Source: Hyphococcus luteus (lineage in GTDB: Bacteria; Pseudomonadota; Alphaproteobacteria; Caulobacterales; Parvularculaceae). Taken from it: 64,000 nt of DNA. Position 1 is the first letter of the stretch; each line of letters begins with the position of its first letter. Shown in pieces: positions 27,973-37,700 of the stretch. The stretch lies in the NCBI RefSeq assembly GCF_002943565.1, contig NZ_PJCH01000011.1, positions 62,001 through 126,000 of the forward strand, in the 5' to 3' direction. The notes beneath the pieces are model-generated. The model made no database searches. It was not told the origin of the DNA and saw only the letters and a list, made by a program, of their open reading frames with translations. The position numbers and the translations under genes were made by a program.

Positions 27973-29484
27973 ATGAAATGCTTTCCGACCGGCTTCACCG
28001 CCTGCCTGTTGCTTGCCGCCTGCGGCGGCGGCGACAACGATCCCGCGCCGCCCATGGGCGGCTCGAATACGGCGCCCGATTTCACATCCGCCGCAACGGC
28101 CAGCGTTTCCGAAAACACCTCGGATTCTTTCTATATGGCGGCCGCCAGCGACGCCGAAGGCGACGCCTTGAGTTTCACAATTGCAGGCGGCGCCGATGCA
28201 GCGTTGTTTTCCATCACCATGGGCGGCGCCCTCTCCTTCGAGACGGCGCCGGATTTCGAAGCGCCTGCCGATGGGGATAATGATAATATTTATGAACTGA
28301 CGCTCGAAGTCAGTGACGGCGAAGCGACGGCGAGCCGCGCCATAACGGTCACGGTGACGGACGTTTTAGAGAATATCAGCGTGCGCCAGATCACCGAATC
28401 GGCTTCAGCGCCTCTGACGCTTGCAGGCCGCGCCTCCGGCGACCTGCTTGTCGGCGAACGGGCCGGACGCATCCGTATTCTCGATCCCGACACCGGCGTC
28501 TTTAACAGCGCGCCCTTTCTCGACATTTCAACGATTGTCGGCACGGCCGGCGAAGGCGGGCTTTTAGGACTGGCGCTGGCGCCCGACTACGCGTCGAGCG
28601 GCGCCTTCTATGTGCACATCACCAATCTTTCCGGCGACACGGAAATCCGCCGCTACCAGCGTTCGCCCGGCGATCCGGATGTCGCCGACCCCGCCAGCGG
28701 CGACATCATTCTCACCGTCAATCAGCCCGCCAGCAATCATAATGGCGGCTGGATTGGCTTCGGTCCGGACGGCTTTCTTTATATCGGTCTCGGCGATGGC
28801 GGCGGCGGGGGCGATCCCGACGGCAACGCACAAAACGTCAATACCCTGCTTGGCGCCATGCTGCGCATCGATCCGTCTTCGGACGACTTTCCGGGCGACG
28901 CTGATCGCGACTACGCCATACCCGCCGGCAATCCCTTCGCCGGCGGCGGCGGCGCGCCGGAAATCTACGCTTATGGCCTGCGCAATCCCTATCGTTCGAG
29001 CTTTGACCGGGACACTGGCGATCTTTACATCGGCGATGTCGGTCAGGGCGACATCGAGGAAGTCGACCTGATCCCGCCGAACATAGCGGGTCTTAATTTC
29101 GGCTGGCCGGCGCGCGAAGGCACGACGATGGAACAGGGCCCCGACAGCCCGGACTTCACGCCGCCAATTGCAGAATACGGCCACGGATCCGGCCCCTTGC
29201 AGGGCAATTCCATCACCGGCGGCGTCGTCTATCGCGGGCCTGTGACGGAGCTGCAGGGCGAGTATGTCTTCGCCGATTTCATTTCGAACAATATCTGGTC
29301 TTTCCCTGTCGCTTCCGTCGCACAGGGAACGACCCTTAGCTCAAGCGCGTTCACGGTGTTGACCGATGCGCTGACGCCGGACGCCGGCTCCCTCGAATCC
29401 ATTGTCGGCTTTGGCGAAGACATTGACGAAAATCTTTACATCCTGACCATCGGCGGATCGATTTTCGTGCTTGAGACGCCCTAA
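27973..29484 (+). CDS. PQQ-dependent sugar dehydrogenase-like lipoprotein with cadherin-type domain
   Basis: The predicted protein has 503 residues. A lipoprotein signal (LLLAAC) leads to a cadherin-like Ca-binding domain at about residues 25-125 (DAEGDALSF, DGEATASR, TVTVTDV). A six-bladed glucose/sorbosone dehydrogenase-type propeller follows, with GEGGLLGLALAPDY, NHNGGWIGFGPDG, LYIGLGDGGGGGDP and AYGLRNPYR. Members oxidise sugars with PQQ in the periplasm, though many homologues have no proven activity. I chose the ATG at 27973 because AAGGAG lies 8 nt upstream. No PQQ synthesis genes are in the window. Confidence 0.83.
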   Translation: MKCFPTGFTACLLLAACGGGDNDPAPPMGGSNTAPDFTSAATASVSENTSDSFYMAAASDAEGDALSFTIAGGADAALFSITMGGALSFETAPDFEAPADGDNDNIYELTLEVSDGEATASRAITVTVTDVLENISVRQITESASAPLTLAGRASGDLLVGERAGRIRILDPDTGVFNSAPFLDISTIVGTAGEGGLLGLALAPDYASSGAFYVHITNLSGDTEIRRYQRSPGDPDVADPASGDIILTVNQPASNHNGGWIGFGPDGFLYIGLGDGGGGGDPDGNAQNVNTLLGAMLRIDPSSDDFPGDADRDYAIPAGNPFAGGGGAPEIYAYGLRNPYRSSFDRDTGDLYIGDVGQGDIEEVDLIPPNIAGLNFGWPAREGTTMEQGPDSPDFTPPIAEYGHGSGPLQGNSITGGVVYRGPVTELQGEYVFADFISNNIWSFPVASVAQGTTLSSSAFTVLTDALTPDAGSLESIVGFGEDIDENLYILTIGGSIFVLETP

Positions 29485-29485
29485 A

Positions 29486-30268
29486 TCACGAACGCATCGC
29501 CTTTTCCAAAGGTTCTTCCGTCACCGGATAGCCCCTGTCTTCAGGGATGGTCAGGAAATACGCGCCGTCACGCTCGATCCTGCGGGGTTCGATGGGCGAC
29601 CGGTCGCGGGTTTCGGCGAAGGAGAAGACCGCGTCGGCGCTCTCGCTTGTCGCCAGAAGCTCCACATTGCGCAGGGTCGGAAAGATCATCTTGCGCCGCC
29701 CCGCCGTGCTTTCGGCAAGCGCGTCCGCCGGCGCCGTCCAGACGATTTCCATCGCTTCGACGCCATCGGCTTTGGCGCGCTGGCTTTCCGGCGCTTTCGC
29801 TGCAAAAAACCAGGTGTCGTATCGCCGGTGGCCGACCCCTTTGGGCGGACGCCAGCGGGCGAAAAGCTGGAGCGCATCCGCGGCGAGGGACAGGCTTTCG
29901 CCGGCGATCATCTCAAGAAAAAGCCGGTCGTCGTCTTCGACTCGCTTGCGCCAGGACGAAAGCTTTTCCGCTTCGTCTGCGCCGATCGTTTCGCCGTTCC
30001 GCCGCGCGAGCAAAAGCCCGGTCTCCTCGAAAGCCTCGCGCATGGCGGCAATGCGCGGCGCGCGCTCCTCTTCAGGGACGGCGTCGAAACCCTCGCAATG
30101 CGCAGCCCATGCCGGATTATGATCGCCCGCGTCGATACGCCCGCCCGGAAAAACGAGCGCGCCGCCGGCGAAAGCGATTTCCGCATGGCGCTCCACCATC
30201 AGAACTTCGAATTGCGGCGCGTCACGCAGTAAAATAATGGTCGCCGCCGGGATCAGATCGTCAACCAT
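29486..30268 (-). CDS. NUDIX hydrolase, NUDT19-like
   Basis: The predicted protein has 260 residues. After LVFPGGRIDAGD comes an insertion of about 25 residues and then the core of the Nudix box, REAFEETGLLL. A split box of this kind is typical of the NUDT19-like branch, which hydrolyses CoA or acyl-CoA esters and related pyrophosphates. I place the start at 30268 (MVDDLIPA); an ATG at 30278-30280 is the alternative. It overlaps the stop of the upstream small membrane protein gene by 8 nt, so the pair is coupled. It converges on the PQQ dehydrogenase gene. Confidence 0.83.
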   Translation of the reverse strand: MVDDLIPAATIILLRDAPQFEVLMVERHAEIAFAGGALVFPGGRIDAGDHNPAWAAHCEGFDAVPEEERAPRIAAMREAFEETGLLLARRNGETIGADEAEKLSSWRKRVEDDDRLFLEMIAGESLSLAADALQLFARWRPPKGVGHRRYDTWFFAAKAPESQRAKADGVEAMEIVWTAPADALAESTAGRRKMIFPTLRNVELLATSESADAVFSFAETRDRSPIEPRRIERDGAYFLTIPEDRGYPVTEEPLEKAMRS

Positions 30269-30653
30269 CGAACAACCCATCCTTGCGGCGCATCGCCGGA
30301 TGCTGCGCTTTGGCGCCCGTGAGCTTCACGGCACCATAACCGCCCAGCGCCGTGGCGACAGCCGTCCCCGGCCACAAAAGCCAGCTTAAGGGATAGGAAA
30401 AAAGCGTGATAACCGCGCCGAGAAAAATTGCGGCCGCGCTGAGCGCGCCCAGCGGCGCCCATTTCCTGCCGAAAAGCACCGCCACGAGCGCCGCCAGAAA
30501 AGCGCCGAGAAACCAGCCAAGAAGCAATATCGCGCCATAGCCGGCCGAGCCCGGCGCCAAGCCGGTCGCGGAGGCGCCGGCGCTTTCCACCATTTTCGCG
30601 AGCGCGAAACCGGCGATCACAGCGGCAATGACGGCGAAGAGCGATCTGATCAT
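30261..30653 (-). CDS. small membrane protein upstream of the NUDIX gene
   Basis: This 130-residue protein has about four hydrophobic segments, at about 4-22, 40-62, 67-85 and 88-108, separated by Gly/Ala-rich turns, and a basic tail (RRKDGLFDG). No domain is recognised. Its 3' end overlaps the NUDIX gene start by 8 nt. It diverges from recG, with the two starts 79 nt apart. Confidence 0.6.
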   Translation of the reverse strand: MIRSLFAVIAAVIAGFALAKMVESAGASATGLAPGSAGYGAILLLGWFLGAFLAALVAVLFGRKWAPLGALSAAAIFLGAVITLFSYPLSWLLWPGTAVATALGGYGAVKLTGAKAQHPAMRRKDGLFDG

Positions 30654-30732
30654 GGGGTTGGCTCCTTGATCTTCTGTTTTAACCCGCCCGCAGAAATGGA
30701 AAAGGCTTCAAAACAGCGCTAAACCGGCCGCC

Positions 30733-32817
30733 ATGCGGCCCGCTATCCTCAATCCCCTTTTCGCCGACATTACGGTCCTTTCCGGCGTCGGCCCGAAACT
30801 CTCGACGCTGATCGCGCGGGCGGCCGGCCCCCATGTCGTCGACCTGATTCTGACCCCGCCGTCAGGGCTCGTCGACCGGTCTTTCCGGCCAAGCATCGCC
30901 GACGCGCCGGAGAACCGGATTCTCACCCTTGAGGTGACGGTCGATCGTCATCATCCGCCGCCCAAGGGCAAGCGCCTTCCCTATAAAGTCATCTGCTCCG
31001 ACGAAACCGGATATTTGACGCTCGTCTTTTTTCACGCCCGCGCGGACTATCTTCAAAAGACTCTGCCCGAGGGGGAAAAACGCCTCGTATCCGGCAAGAT
31101 CGAGGACTATGGCGGCGCGCGCCAGATGGTGCATCCCGATTATATCGCCGATCCGCAAAAGCCCGGCGAGATGCCGCTATATGAACCGGTTTACCCCTTA
31201 ACCGCCGGCCTTTCGGCCGCCGTCATGCGCAAGGCCGTCACACAGGCGGTCCAGCGCACGCCAGACCTCCCCGAATGGCAGGAGCCGACCTGGCTGAAGG
31301 CGCGTGACTGGAAAGGCTGGAAAGAAGCGATTGACGCGGTTCACGCGCCTCACGCCCTCGAAGACCTCTCTTCCATGACGCCGCCGCGCCAGCGCATCGC
31401 CTATGACGAGCTTCTCGCCAACCAGCTTGCGCTGGCGCTCATCCGAAAGGCGCGCATCAAAAAGAAAGGCCGCGCCATTAAAGGCGACGGGCGCCTTCTT
31501 GCAAAAGCGCGCGCAGCCCTGCCCTTCAGCCTCACCAATGCGCAGAAAGAAGCCTTAAAAGACATTTTCGATGACATGCGCGCGCCGGAGCGCATGGTGC
31601 GGCTGCTGCAGGGCGATGTGGGATCGGGCAAAACCATCGTCGCTTTTCTGTCTATGCTGACGGCGGTCGAAGCCGGCGCGCAAGCCGCGCTGATGGCGCC
31701 GACGGAAATCCTTGCGCGCCAGCATCTGGAATCGCTCGCCAGCCTTGCAGAAGCGGCAGGCGTCACGCTGGAAATCCTTACCGGACGCGACAAGGGCGCA
31801 ACGCGCGTTGAAAAGCTGGAGCGCCTCAAAACCGGCGCTATCGACATTCTCATCGGCACGCACGCCCTCTTTCAGGAAGGCGTCGACTTTCGCGACCTGG
31901 CGCTCGTCGTCATCGACGAACAGCACCGTTTCGGCGTGCGCCAGCGCGTGGCGCTCGCTCATAAGGGCCCCAAGCCCGACCTCCTGGTGATGACGGCGAC
32001 GCCGATCCCCCGCACTCTTTCGCTCACCGCCTATGGCGACATGGAGCACAGCCGCATCACCGAAAAGCCGCCGGGGCGCAAACCGGTGGACACGCGCGCC
32101 ATTCCCATGAGCCGGCTCGACGAGGTGATCGCGGCGGTGAAGCGCGTGACGGGCGAAGGCAACCAGGCCTATTGGGTGTGTCCGCTGGTCGAGGAATCCG
32201 ACGTCATCGACCTCACCGCCGCGGAGGAACGCTTCGAGAGCCTGAAGGAGGTTCTCGGCGAGCGAGTCGGCCTCGTCCACGGGCGCATGTCGGGGCCGGA
32301 AAAAGACGCGGTGATGGAACGGTTTTATCGCGGCGACCTCTCCGTCTTGATCGCCACGACGGTGATTGAAGTCGGGGTCAATGCGCCGAACGCGACGATC
32401 ATGATCATTGAACATGCAGAACGTTTTGGTCTGGCGCAGCTTCACCAGCTGCGCGGGCGCGTCGGGCGGGGCGACAAGAAATCGAGCTGCATCCTTCTTT
32501 ACAGGCCGCCGCTCGGCGAAACCGCCAAGGCGCGGCTCAAGGTTCTGCGCGACACCGAAGACGGCTTCGTCATCGCCGAAGAAGATTTGCGCCTGCGCGG
32601 GGCTGGCGATGTGTTGGGCGCGGCGCAGTCTGGCTTCCCGCATTTCCGTCTCGCCGACATCGCCGTGCATGGAGAGTTGCTCGCCGCGGCGCGCGACGAC
32701 GCCAAGCTGATCATGGAGCGCGATCCGGAGCTGAAGACGGTGCGGGGCGAGGCCCTGCGCACGCTTCTTTATCTTTTCAGCCGCGACGACGCCGTAAAAC
32801 TATTAAGCGCCGGCTAG
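30733..32817 (+). CDS. recG: ATP-dependent DNA helicase RecG
   Basis: The 694-residue protein has the wedge (OB) domain in its first 160 residues and then the SF2 helicase core: LLQGDVGSGKTIVA (motif I), ALMAPTEILARQH (Ia), LVVIDEQHRFGV (II, DEQH box), MTATPIPRTL (III) and LHQLRGRVGRG (VI). RecG drives fork regression and branch migration of stalled forks and recombination intermediates. Length and motifs are standard. Its last codon overlaps the DUF502 gene stop tail to tail within the 4 nt CTAG at 32814-32817. Confidence 0.96.
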   Translation: MRPAILNPLFADITVLSGVGPKLSTLIARAAGPHVVDLILTPPSGLVDRSFRPSIADAPENRILTLEVTVDRHHPPPKGKRLPYKVICSDETGYLTLVFFHARADYLQKTLPEGEKRLVSGKIEDYGGARQMVHPDYIADPQKPGEMPLYEPVYPLTAGLSAAVMRKAVTQAVQRTPDLPEWQEPTWLKARDWKGWKEAIDAVHAPHALEDLSSMTPPRQRIAYDELLANQLALALIRKARIKKKGRAIKGDGRLLAKARAALPFSLTNAQKEALKDIFDDMRAPERMVRLLQGDVGSGKTIVAFLSMLTAVEAGAQAALMAPTEILARQHLESLASLAEAAGVTLEILTGRDKGATRVEKLERLKTGAIDILIGTHALFQEGVDFRDLALVVIDEQHRFGVRQRVALAHKGPKPDLLVMTATPIPRTLSLTAYGDMEHSRITEKPPGRKPVDTRAIPMSRLDEVIAAVKRVTGEGNQAYWVCPLVEESDVIDLTAAEERFESLKEVLGERVGLVHGRMSGPEKDAVMERFYRGDLSVLIATTVIEVGVNAPNATIMIIEHAERFGLAQLHQLRGRVGRGDKKSSCILLYRPPLGETAKARLKVLRDTEDGFVIAEEDLRLRGAGDVLGAAQSGFPHFRLADIAVHGELLAAARDDAKLIMERDPELKTVRGEALRTLLYLFSRDDAVKLLSAG

Positions 32818-33635
32818 CTTTTGCGCCCGCCGAAAAGGCGTTTCTTGAGGGTTTTTTCTCCGTTCGCCTCTTTCGCCAGCTTTTCGAGGCGCTTTGCAGC
32901 CTCCGCCCCGTCGGCATAGTCCGGGGTCACAAGACCGAGCGAGAAAACCACCTTCGCCGCCTCTTCGACGGTCATGCTCAAGACGCGCAGATCTTTTCGC
33001 GGCACGAAGAGCAAAAAGCCGGAGGTGGGGTTCGGCACCGTCGGAATGAAGATGGATGTAAGGTGATCGCCCATATCGTCGAGACGCGTAAGCACCTCGC
33101 CCTTGGTCTCGCCGACAACGAACGCCATCACCCAGGCGCCTTTGCGCGGATATTCGACCAGCGCCACTTCCTTGAACGACCGGTCGGACTGGCGTAGCGC
33201 AGTCTCGAAAACATTTTTGAAAAAGCCGAAAACATTGCGGACAATCGGCAGCGATTCAAACAGCCGCTCTCCGGCGCGAATGAAAGAACGACCGATAAAG
33301 TTCTTCGTAAAAATGCCGATCAGGATGATGGCGATGAAAGCGAGAAAAACCCCGAACCCGGGGAAGAACTGGACAAAGGTCTCATATTTGCTGTCGCCCA
33401 CCGGAAGGGTGCGTTTGACGAAGGTGTCGAGCTTCGCCATCGGGCCGGTGAACAAAAGATAAAACAGCCAGATCGTGATCCCGGTCGGCGCGACGACTGC
33501 GACGCCAGCCAGAAAATCCGACCAGAGGCCTCCCAGAAAGCTCTGTTTCTTCGGCTGGATCAGCGGCCCCTCGCCGCCAAGCCCGCCGCGGCGGTGATGG
33601 GGCTCGTCCGTATGTGTTTCCTGTTCGTCGCTCAT
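32814..33635 (-). CDS. DUF502 family membrane protein
   Basis: The predicted protein has 273 residues. Two membrane helices at about 37-60 and 90-113 are joined by a short periplasmic loop (TLPVGDSKYETFVQFFPG). A soluble domain follows with LVEYPRKGAWVMAFVV and IFIPTVPNPTSGFLLFVP, the family signature. I chose the ATG at 33635; longer frames to 33878 have no family residues. DUF502 proteins are conserved but uncharacterised membrane proteins. It shares its stop region with recG in opposite orientation. Confidence 0.83.
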   Translation of the reverse strand: MSDEQETHTDEPHHRRGGLGGEGPLIQPKKQSFLGGLWSDFLAGVAVVAPTGITIWLFYLLFTGPMAKLDTFVKRTLPVGDSKYETFVQFFPGFGVFLAFIAIILIGIFTKNFIGRSFIRAGERLFESLPIVRNVFGFFKNVFETALRQSDRSFKEVALVEYPRKGAWVMAFVVGETKGEVLTRLDDMGDHLTSIFIPTVPNPTSGFLLFVPRKDLRVLSMTVEEAAKVVFSLGLVTPDYADGAEAAKRLEKLAKEANGEKTLKKRLFGGRKS

Positions 33636-33898
33636 GCTGCTCTGCCGCTCCGGGCCCCTTTGGGCCTCATAGACTCTACCATATGCGCGGCCCCGCGCGC
33701 ATCTGCAAGACGGGCGCGCCCGCGCGGCCTTTTGATGGCCCCCGCCCGGCTTTTTTCGGGAGCCTAACGGCGATTTCCAGCGTTCCGGCCGGACGGGGCC
33801 GGTTGATCTTCGCCGCACAGGCCATGATAAGAACGAGGCGCTATCAAACCCTTGCGGCGTTCCCGTAATTGTTAACAAGCCCTGACAGGAAACCTCTC

Positions 33899-34780
33899 AT
33901 GAAACCGGTTCGAAAAGTCGTCATTCCCGTCGCCGGCCACGGCACGCGCGTTCTTCCGGCGACAAAATCCACCCCCAAGGAATTGCTGCCGCTGGTCGAC
34001 CGGCCGCTGATCGACTATGTAGTGAATGAAGCCTTTGAGGCGGGAATCGAGCATGTGGTGCTTGTGACGGGCCGGGGCAAAGGCGCGATCGAGGATTATT
34101 TCGACCACGCCTTCGAACTCGAGGCCGGGCTCGAAGCGAAGAAAAAGACCGCCATCCTCGAAAGCGTGCAGAACGTCATCCCGAAAGCGGGCGCCCTCTC
34201 CTACACCCGCCAGCAGGCGCCGCTGGGCCTCGGCCATGCGGTCTGGTGCGCGCGCGACATTGTCGGCGACGAACCTTTCGCCGTGTCGCTCCCCGATGTG
34301 GTGATCGCCGGCGCGGGAGACGGCAAGCCGGCCTGTCTCGCGCAGATGATCGGCGAATATGAAAAGACCGGCGGCAACATCATCGCCGTTGAAGAAGTCG
34401 ACAGGCAGGAAACCGACAAATACGGCGTCGTCGCTCCCAAAGGCGAACGTCAGGGCCGCCTTTTTGAAATGTCGGGCATGGTCGAAAAGCCGGCGCCCGC
34501 CGACGCGCCGTCGAACCTCGCCATCACAGGGCGGTACATCCTGCAACCGGAGATTTTCAAGCTGCTCGAAACGACGCCCCGCGGCGCCGGCGGCGAGATC
34601 CAGCTCACCGACGCCATGGATGCGTTGATGAAGGACCAGCATTTTTACGCCTATGAATATGAAGGCGAGAGCCATGATTGCGGCGACAAGCTCGGCTGGA
34701 TGAAGGCGAATGTGGCGTTGGGCCTCAAACGCCCGGAATTCGCCGAGCCCTTGCGCGATTTCCTGAAAAACGCCGTCTGA
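33899..34780 (+). CDS. galU: UTP-glucose-1-phosphate uridylyltransferase
   Basis: The predicted protein has 293 residues. The nucleotidyltransferase signature VIPVAGHGTRVLPATKSTP is near the N-terminus, followed by PKELLPLVDRPLIDYV, QQAPLGLGHAVWCAR and the acidic metal site in SLPDVVIAG. The enzyme makes UDP-glucose for surface polysaccharide and glycolipid synthesis. The unusual feature is His in GHGTR where many GalU proteins have a small residue. I chose the ATG at 33899 with AGGAAA upstream; a TTG at 33869 is less likely. It converges with dnaE. Confidence 0.93.
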   Translation: MKPVRKVVIPVAGHGTRVLPATKSTPKELLPLVDRPLIDYVVNEAFEAGIEHVVLVTGRGKGAIEDYFDHAFELEAGLEAKKKTAILESVQNVIPKAGALSYTRQQAPLGLGHAVWCARDIVGDEPFAVSLPDVVIAGAGDGKPACLAQMIGEYEKTGGNIIAVEEVDRQETDKYGVVAPKGERQGRLFEMSGMVEKPAPADAPSNLAITGRYILQPEIFKLLETTPRGAGGEIQLTDAMDALMKDQHFYAYEYEGESHDCGDKLGWMKANVALGLKRPEFAEPLRDFLKNAV

Positions 34781-34796
34781 ACCGGTCAGCGCCGCT

Positions 34797-37700
34797 TCAG
34801 ATCAGCTCCACATCGGCGACGCCGTCAATGCTTTTGAGAGCGCCGCGCATGGCCGGCGTGCAGGCCGCCGGATCCGGCAGCGCGATTTCGACCTCGCGTC
34901 CCGATTCCGGCAGGCGCATGAGAACGACGACCGAACCGCTTTCGCGCGGCCCCGCCGGGCGCACCGAAGCCAGACGGCGCTTCAACCCTTCAAGCGCGCC
35001 GGCGCTCGTCACCGAAACGCGCAACTGCGAGACGGCCGCCGCCGCCGCCTCGTCGAGACCGCGCATGGTCTCGCAAGTCAGGCGCATATCCCCGTCACGG
35101 TCCTCGGCGGTCACCCCGACGAGCACCATGGTTCCCGCCTCCATCAGATCGCGCGAGGCGTTCAGGACTTCCGAGAACACGGTGATTTCGTAATCGCCGC
35201 TCTGGTCGGAAAGCTCCACCCAGGCGAAAGGCTTGCCGCTTTTCGAGCGGCGCATCCTGACGGCGCGGATGGCGCCCGCCATCTGCAGGGCGACGCGGCC
35301 GAGTTTCGCGCGGGGGATGGCCTCTGCATGAGAAACGACATTAAGCCGCTTTAATTCTTTTTCGTAATCATCGAGAGGATGGCCGCTGAAATAAAAGCCG
35401 ACCGCGGCGCGTTCTTCGTCGAGGCGAATCTGAGGCGTCCAGTCCTCGACAACCGGCAATTTCGGTTTGTCGAGGGACGGCGCGGAATCGAGCGCGAAAA
35501 GCCCGCCCTGATCGCTGTTCTGTTCTTCCTGCCAGGCCGCAGAGGTACGGATCAAAAGTTCGGCGGCGGCGAAACTTTGCGCGCGCGAAGCGCCAAGACC
35601 GTCAAACGCTCCTGCCCGCGCGAGATTTTCAAGCGAGCGCTTGCCAATAAGCTTCAGATCCACCCGTTCGGCGAAATCGATGAGATCCTTGAACGGTCCG
35701 TTTTTCTCACGCTCCGCAGCGATCACCGCCATGGCGTTTTCACCGACATTCTTCACGGCGGAAAGCGCATAGACGATGGCGCCGTCTTTCACGGAAAAAT
35801 CCGCCTTCGAATGATTGATATGCGGGGCCAGAACGTCGACGCCGGTGCGCCGCGCCTCTTTCAGGAAGATCGCCAACTTGTCGGTGTTGGCGCGGTCGAG
35901 CGACATGGAGGCGGCGAGGAACTCCGCCGGATAATTCGCTTTCAGCCACGCCGTCTGATAGGCGATGTACGCGTAGGCGGCGGCGTGGGACTTGTTGAAG
36001 CCGTAGCCGGCGAATTTCTGCACCAGATCGAAGATGGAGGACGCCTTCGCCGCATCGACGCCCTTTTCTTTGGCGCCGTCGACGAAACGTTTGCGCTGGA
36101 GGTCCATCTCCTCCTTTTTCTTCTTGCCCATGGCGCGGCGCAGAAGATCGGCCTCGCCGAGGGAATAGCCGGACAGGATCTGCGCGATCTGCATCACCTG
36201 TTCCTGATAGATGATGACGCCGTAGGTTTCCTTCAGAACCTCTTCGAGCATGGGATGCAGGTAATCCGGCTCCTGATCGCCCTGTTTGCGCTCGATATAG
36301 GTCGGGATATTCTCCATCGGGCCCGGGCGGTAGAGCGAGACAAGCGCGATAATGTCTTCGAGCGTGTCCGGCTTCATGGCGCGCAAGGTGGAGCGCATGC
36401 CGGTGCTTTCCAGCTGAAACACGCCGGTCGCCGCGCCCTCGCCCAGCATTTCAAACGTCGGCTTGTCGTCGAGCGGAACCTCCTCCATGTCGATCGTAAT
36501 CCCGCGTTCGCTTGCATAATGAACGGCGCGGGCGATGACCGTGAGCGTCTTGAGGCCCAGAAAGTCGAATTTGACGAGCCCCGCCGGCTCCACCCATTTC
36601 ATGTTGAACTGGGTCGCCGGCATGTCGGAGCGCGGATCGAGATAAAGCGGGACAAGTTCGTCGAGCGGGCGGTCGCCGATGACAACGCCCGCCGCGTGGG
36701 TCGAGGCGTGACGGTAAAGCCCTTCGAGCTTCAGCGCTTTTTCGATCAGCGCGGCGACGCCTTCGTCCTCGTCGCGCTGTTCTTTCAGCCGCGGCTCGGT
36801 TTCAAGCGCTTCGGCGAGCGTCACCGGGTTCGCCGGATTGTTCGGCACCAGCTTGCAGATGCGGTCGACCTGGCCGAAAGGCATGTTGAGGACCCGGCCC
36901 ACATCGCGCAGGACGGCGCGCGCCTGCAGCTTTCCGAAGGTTATGATCTGCGCCACCCGCTCGCGGCCGTATTTCTCCTGCACATAGCGGATGACCTCAT
37001 CGCGCCGGTCCTGACAGAAATCGATGTCGAAGTCGGGCATGGAGACCCGTTCGGGGTTGAGAAAACGCTCGAACAGGAGACCGAAGCGCAAGGGGTCGAG
37101 ATCGGTGATGGTGAGCGCCCAGGCGACGAGCGACCCGGCGCCGGAGCCGCGGCCCGGCCCCACGGGCACGCCCTCGCGCTTGGCCCACTTGATGAAGTCA
37201 GCAACGATGAGGAAGTAGCCCGGAAACCCCATGCGATTGATGATATCGAGCTCGCGCTTCAAGCGGTCCCAATAATCGCTTTCGGGGCCGGTGGGCTCCC
37301 ATGACTTGAGACGCATTTTGAGGCCCTCGCGGGCCTGGCGCTCAAGCTCGCGCGCCTCGGCGGCCTCCGCCTCTTCGCCCTCGCCGGCGAAGCGCGGCAG
37401 GATCGGGTCGTGAAAGCGCGGGCGGAAGGCGCAGCGCTGCGCCACCTCCATGGTGTTCTCGATCGCTTCGGGCAGATCCTCGAACAGCGCCGCCATCTCC
37501 TCGGCGGTCTTGAAATAATGGTCCGCCGTCACCTTGCGCCGATCGTCCTGATGCACGTAAGCGCCCTCGGCGATGCACAGCAGCGCATCATGGGCCTCGT
37601 AATCATCGGGAGCCGGAAAGAAAGGCTCGTTGGTCGCGACCAGCGGCAGGTCGAGCTCATAGGCGAGATCGATAAGCGCCGGCTCGACGCTTTCCGCGTC

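Noticed and set aside
35379-37304. 641-codon open frame on the plus strand
   Set aside because: It lies wholly antisense to dnaE, has no family motif and is a typical shadow of a GC-rich gene.
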